From: CAMBDR01 sp046597185
GTDB lineage: Bacteria; Pseudomonadota; Gammaproteobacteria; Burkholderiales; Burkholderiaceae_D
NCBI GenBank assembly: GCA_046597185.1
Contig: JBKJLF010000840.1
Coordinates: 1 to 9,152 of the forward strand
DNA length: 9,152 nt
Direction: 5' to 3'
The notes beneath the pieces are model-generated. The model saw nothing but the letters and a program-made list of their open reading frames with translations. It did not search any database and was not told where the DNA came from. Shown piece after piece: positions 5,736 through 9,152 of the stretch. The stretch's first letter is position 1, and each line of letters starts with the position of its first letter. The position numbers were made by a program, and so were the translations under genes.

Positions 5736-8700
5736 CTACACTGGCTCCAGCACCAATTCCGGCAGCACCACTTCCCACCCATCACAACGCATTTTTTCGC
5801 GGTAATCTTCTTCCGAATCCTCACGCCGACGCGTAAGCAGCGCGTACACCTGTGCGCTCACGCAACGCATGCCCACGGGTAGCGCAAACGCCTGCGCCAG
5901 CCTGCCCACCACCAGCCCCTGCGCATTGTGCAGCGCCCAGCCGCGCTCATCGGCTACCAGTTGCAGCGCGTCACCCGGTGTCAGCGCGCCAATGTCCTGG
6001 TGTACTGGGTGCTGCGCTGCTTGCCAGCCAGCATAACTCAGGGCGACATCCGCCAACCCTAAACGCAGGTACTGGCGCTGCAAACGCGTATCCGGCAGAT
6101 TTAATTCGGCCAGCGTGGCGGCGGCACGCCGCAGTAACCAGGGTGCATCCGGCAGTGGGTCCAAAAACGCATGGGGTGCATTATCCCAATGGCCCAGCAG
6201 CAAGGTATGGCGTGCGCGCGTCATGGCCACATAGTACAGGCGGCGTGGGGCGTCGGCATCTTCGTTTTTGCCGACCCGGCCCCAATCGTCATCCAATACC
6301 GCCACGTGGTCAAACTCCAAACCCTTGGCGCGGTGCGCGGTGGTGAGTAGCAGTGCGGTCTGGCGTTTTTTGGCTTCGCGCGCCCATTCGTACAGCCACT
6401 CAATAAAATGCTCGCGCGGTAGCTCTGCGCCATTGGTTTCGAGCGCATAGTCTTCCACCGCCTGGCGCAATAAATCCCACCACGGGCCCTGTTTGCTGGC
6501 CAGCCACGCAGCCAGCATGGCGGCATGAATCAATTTACCCGCATCGCGCTTAAGCCAATCCAGCAATTGCTGCGTCTCGCGCAGGCGCGCTACGGGCACG
6601 CCTTCGTCATCGGCCATTTGCACGGGTATGGCGTTGATTTCGCAATAGCTGCGCAGCGCCTGCAGGGTTTTCCACTGACGCGCAATCAGCGCCACGCTGG
6701 CCCAGTTCCAATCCGGGTCGAGGCTGGCCAGACGCTGCAATTCATTCATCAACGCTATTGCCTGGGTGGCGGGCGTGCGCCCGACGGGTAGAATTTGCAC
6801 GCGCCCTTGCGCCACCGGGTCGCGCTTGATCCACGCGCCACCACGCGGTGGGCGCGGCCCCTGCGTGTGGGCGGGCTTGATCGGGTACGCTTGCTTCATG
6901 CGTGCAGAGGCGGGCGTGATGACTTGATTGGCGCATTCGATAATATGGGCAGTCGAGCGGAAGTTTTCGATTAAATACACCGCCTTGGCGGCATAGTCTT
7001 GCTCAAACTGGCGAATGAATTTGACCGATGCGCCATCAAAGGCGTAAATGTTTTGATCATCATCGCCCACGGCAAATAAATTCAAGCGTCGCTCTTCATC
7101 CGCTGCGGGCATGCTGCGCCCGGCCAGCGCGGCAATCAAGGCATATTGATCGGGGCCAATGTCCTGATATTCATCCACCAAAATCCAATTAAAGCGCCCC
7201 AGCAGGCGCTGGCGTTGTTCGTCCGCTTCGTCCGGCGGCAAGCCTTGGCCTTGCAGTAAGGCGAGTGCTTCCTGCATCACTTGTTTGAATATATCGCTAT
7301 CATTTTGCAGGCGCGTTGGTGGACGCCCTGGCCGTCGGTTTGCCATACCCTTGCCGCTAAAACTGACCCCCGCCAGCCGCATGGCCAACGCGTGGCAGGT
7401 GAGCACCAGCACGCCATCGGCATCGTCACCAATCAAATCATGCAGTCGCCGTTTAATTTCTACCGCTGCATGGCGGTTATACGCCAGCGCCAAAATGCTG
7501 TGCGGGTGGACTCGCTGCACGCGCAGCAAATACGCTATGCGATGCACCAAGACACGGGTTTTGCCCGAACCCGGCCCGGCCAACACCAGGGTATTGGCTT
7601 TTTCGCGCTCATCGGTGACGATTTTTTGTTGGCTTGAATTGTTTAACGCTTCGACGATACTTTGCCAGGAAGCCGGCGTGGTTTGGCGCGCCAGTTCTTT
7701 TTCCCGATCCGGCAACCAGCGGCGCATGAATTCGTCACGCTCTAAGCGGAAATATTCCAGCGCCAATTGCACCGCGTCGGCCATGTGCTGCAAACCGCGT
7801 TGCACGTATTCCGCCATCACATGAATTTGTACCACTTGCTGCTCGTAATGCAGTTGCAAGGGTGCGAAATCGTCTTTTCTGAAGCCGCGTTGCCTGTTTT
7901 CGCCCAATTGAATCGTCATGGCCGGGCGGAAAATCGCCAAGCCTTTGTTGAGGCGGATGACTTCTTGCTCGTGCAGCCAGAGCAGCGCACGGTCGCATAG
8001 TTTAACCGGGTCTTGTACTTGCGCCGCGAGGTCCAAATCGCTTTTCAGCACATGGTGCAGTTTGCCTTCGGTGGATTGGGCCAACAGGTCGGTACCCTGG
8101 GTGCCTTGCGGCAGGGTGGTGAGCCAATGTTCCAGCAGGATATGGGCGGCGCTACGGCGTCGGCTGGCGGTTTTTTCCAGGCTGTTCCATTCGCGTTGCA
8201 GGGTAATTTGCACGGTTTCGGCATCGATGCGCTTGATGCGCAGGCTGCCCATGTTGCCCGTGTTGCCGCCGCCGCTGCCACCGCTGCCACCGCTGTCATC
8301 GTCATTGCTGGTTTGGTTGCGTCCGTCATTGGCCAAGCCGTTGACGATGCGCCAGAGTTTTTCGGGCAGCGCATCGGGGTGGCCTGCGTCTTTCAGGCGC
8401 TGGCTGGCCACGCGTAAATGCAGGGTGGAGCTTTCGCCCCGACTTAAGTCTGGCGCTTGTTCGCGCAGCAGGGCGATTAAGGCTTGTTCTAGTGCTACCG
8501 CCTTAGTCAGGCGTTTTTTGGATGAATTTTCTACCCCGGCATGCACATAGGCGGTAATGCCAGTGTCGTTGCTGACCAAGCCCAGTTGTTCCAGATCATG
8601 CAGGGCGGCGCGCAGTTTGTCCGAAGGCAGGCCGGCCACCAACATCAATTCATCGGTGGAAACGCCTTCATCCGGGTCGGCCAGGATCAAACCTTGAATC

Positions 8701-9152
8701 AGGGCCAGCAAGGGGCGCGCTTTGTCCTGAAACAGATTGGCTTTTTTCAGGCGTTTTTCGGCCTCTTCCAGCGAGGTAACGCGTAGCGAGGAAGGGAACA
8801 CTTGCACGCTGTTTTCTTCCCGCGTGAGCAGGCTCGCTTCTTCCAGCCAGGCGATGGCGGTGCGCACGCGGGTGTCGTCGGTGGCGCTGTCGCGCTGGAA
8901 CTTGGCGTCGTCGTCTTCGAGCAGCATTTCGCCGCTGGTGGCCACCACCGGGCCGTGGTTGCCGTGTTTGCGGTTCTTTTTGTCCAGCGATTTGAGCGAC
9001 TTTAAAATCGCGCCAATTTCGTTTTGCGTGAGGCGCGAACGGGCCGACATGCCGAATTGCCATTCCACGTCTTCCGGGGTGGAGAGTAACACGCAGCGCG
9101 CATTGCTTTGGTCGCGTCCGGCGCGGCCCGCTTCTTGCAGATAGTTTTCCAG
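5736..9152 (-). CDS. RecQ-UvrD fusion ATP-dependent DNA helicase, C-terminal 1138 residues (5' end beyond the window)
   Basis: The frame is open to the window edge; the GTG at 9092 is only an internal Val. The first visible residues, YLQEAGRAGRD (4-14), are RecQ motif VI (SF2), so most of the RecQ helicase core lies outside. No cysteine cluster follows, so the classic RecQ four-Cys zinc site is absent; helical winged-helix-like segments take its place (about 90-250). A Ser/Gly linker at 287-296 leads to a middle domain (about 305-480). A complete UvrD/Rep-like SF1 helicase comes next: GPGSGKT (526-532), LVDEYQD (658-664), GDDDQNIYAF (696-705), IENFRST (about 728-734), TTAHRAKGLEFD (937-948) and YVAMTRAR (974-981). 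A tail of about 150 residues ends with a short domain of unknown role. It should unwind or remodel DNA in repair or recombination. Such fusions are known in proteobacteria; the biological role of this one is not evident. Confidence 0.9.
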   Translation of the reverse strand: MENYLQEAGRAGRDQSNARCVLLSTPEDVEWQFGMSARSRLTQNEIGAILKSLKSLDKKNRKHGNHGPVVATSGEMLLEDDDAKFQRDSATDDTRVRTAIAWLEEASLLTREENSVQVFPSSLRVTSLEEAEKRLKKANLFQDKARPLLALIQGLILADPDEGVSTDELMLVAGLPSDKLRAALHDLEQLGLVSNDTGITAYVHAGVENSSKKRLTKAVALEQALIALLREQAPDLSRGESSTLHLRVASQRLKDAGHPDALPEKLWRIVNGLANDGRNQTSNDDDSGGSGGSGGGNTGNMGSLRIKRIDAETVQITLQREWNSLEKTASRRRSAAHILLEHWLTTLPQGTQGTDLLAQSTEGKLHHVLKSDLDLAAQVQDPVKLCDRALLWLHEQEVIRLNKGLAIFRPAMTIQLGENRQRGFRKDDFAPLQLHYEQQVVQIHVMAEYVQRGLQHMADAVQLALEYFRLERDEFMRRWLPDREKELARQTTPASWQSIVEALNNSSQQKIVTDEREKANTLVLAGPGSGKTRVLVHRIAYLLRVQRVHPHSILALAYNRHAAVEIKRRLHDLIGDDADGVLVLTCHALAMRLAGVSFSGKGMANRRPGRPPTRLQNDSDIFKQVMQEALALLQGQGLPPDEADEQRQRLLGRFNWILVDEYQDIGPDQYALIAALAGRSMPAADEERRLNLFAVGDDDQNIYAFDGASVKFIRQFEQDYAAKAVYLIENFRSTAHIIECANQVITPASARMKQAYPIKPAHTQGPRPPRGGAWIKRDPVAQGRVQILPVGRTPATQAIALMNELQRLASLDPDWNWASVALIARQWKTLQALRSYCEINAIPVQMADDEGVPVARLRETQQLLDWLKRDAGKLIHAAMLAAWLASKQGPWWDLLRQAVEDYALETNGAELPREHFIEWLYEWAREAKKRQTALLLTTAHRAKGLEFDHVAVLDDDWGRVGKNEDADAPRRLYYVAMTRARHTLLLGHWDNAPHAFLDPLPDAPWLLRRAAATLAELNLPDTRLQRQYLRLGLADVALSYAGWQAAQHPVHQDIGALTPGDALQLVADERGWALHNAQGLVVGRLAQAFALPVGMRCVSAQVYALLTRRREDSEEDYREKMRCDGWEVVLPELVLEPV
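8272..8298 (-). repeat. Three tandem 9-bp units encoding a Ser-Gly-Gly linker in the helicase
   Basis: On the + strand CCGCTGCCA occurs twice (8272-8280, 8281-8289), followed by CCGCTGTCA with one mismatch. On the coding strand this gives in-phase SGG units within a DDDSGGSGGSGGGN stretch. Multiples of nine keep the frame, so length change by slippage would only alter a flexible linker between the RecQ-side and UvrD-side halves. Confidence 0.75.

Noticed and set aside
7285..8550. Long + strand open frames (179 and 210 codons) opposite the helicase
   Set aside because: They are compositional shadows of the helicase codons, low in complexity, with no ribosome site or domain.

Overview
This 9.15 kb bacterial window joins a defence-type gene cluster on the + strand (about 289-5198) to two unrelated housekeeping-like genes on the - strand (about 5240-9152). 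The organism is probably a proteobacterium, perhaps a betaproteobacterium. That guess rests only on the protein flavour (large type I HsdM, hotdog thioesterase with the FGDCDPAG motif, RecQ-UvrD helicase fusion) and moderate GC; no rRNA or marker gene fixes it.

Bases 1-288 contain no convincing gene. They hold a perfect -10 hexamer (TATAAT, 236-241) well placed to start the + strand transcript. From 289 to 5198 four + strand reading frames are packed like an operon. They are a type I DNA methyltransferase subunit (hsdM), overlapping by one base a two-domain specificity subunit (hsdS), then the C-terminal two thirds of an ABC/AAA-type ATPase, then an HNH nuclease with its own Shine-Dalgarno. 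No restriction subunit (hsdR) is present. The ATPase-HNH pair resembles the PtuA/PtuB arrangement of Septu and of Septu-like retron effectors.

The cluster shows signs of damage. The ATPase lacks its entire N-terminal part, including the Walker A P-loop, and begins abruptly at the hsdS stop codon. This suggests a deletion that removed the start of the ATPase gene and perhaps hsdR with it. There may also be a one-base frameshift near 3539. HsdM carries NPPI where its family has NPPF or NPPY, a change at the base-stacking residue of the catalytic motif. The simplest reading is a decaying composite defence island: a methylase-specificity pair, possibly impaired, plus an intact HNH nuclease whose ATPase partner is broken. 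A less likely alternative is a real four-component system in which the ATPase-HNH pair stands in for HsdR.

The HNH gene converges, with a 41-base gap, on a 4-hydroxybenzoyl-CoA-thioesterase-family gene (5240-5695, - strand). Upstream of that, and 40 bases apart on the same strand, lies a very large helicase gene (5736 to the window edge). Its visible 1138 residues begin inside RecQ motif VI, pass through winged-helix-like and linker regions, and end with a complete UvrD/Rep-type SF1 helicase. The gap near 5200-5240 is the likely edge of the defence island.
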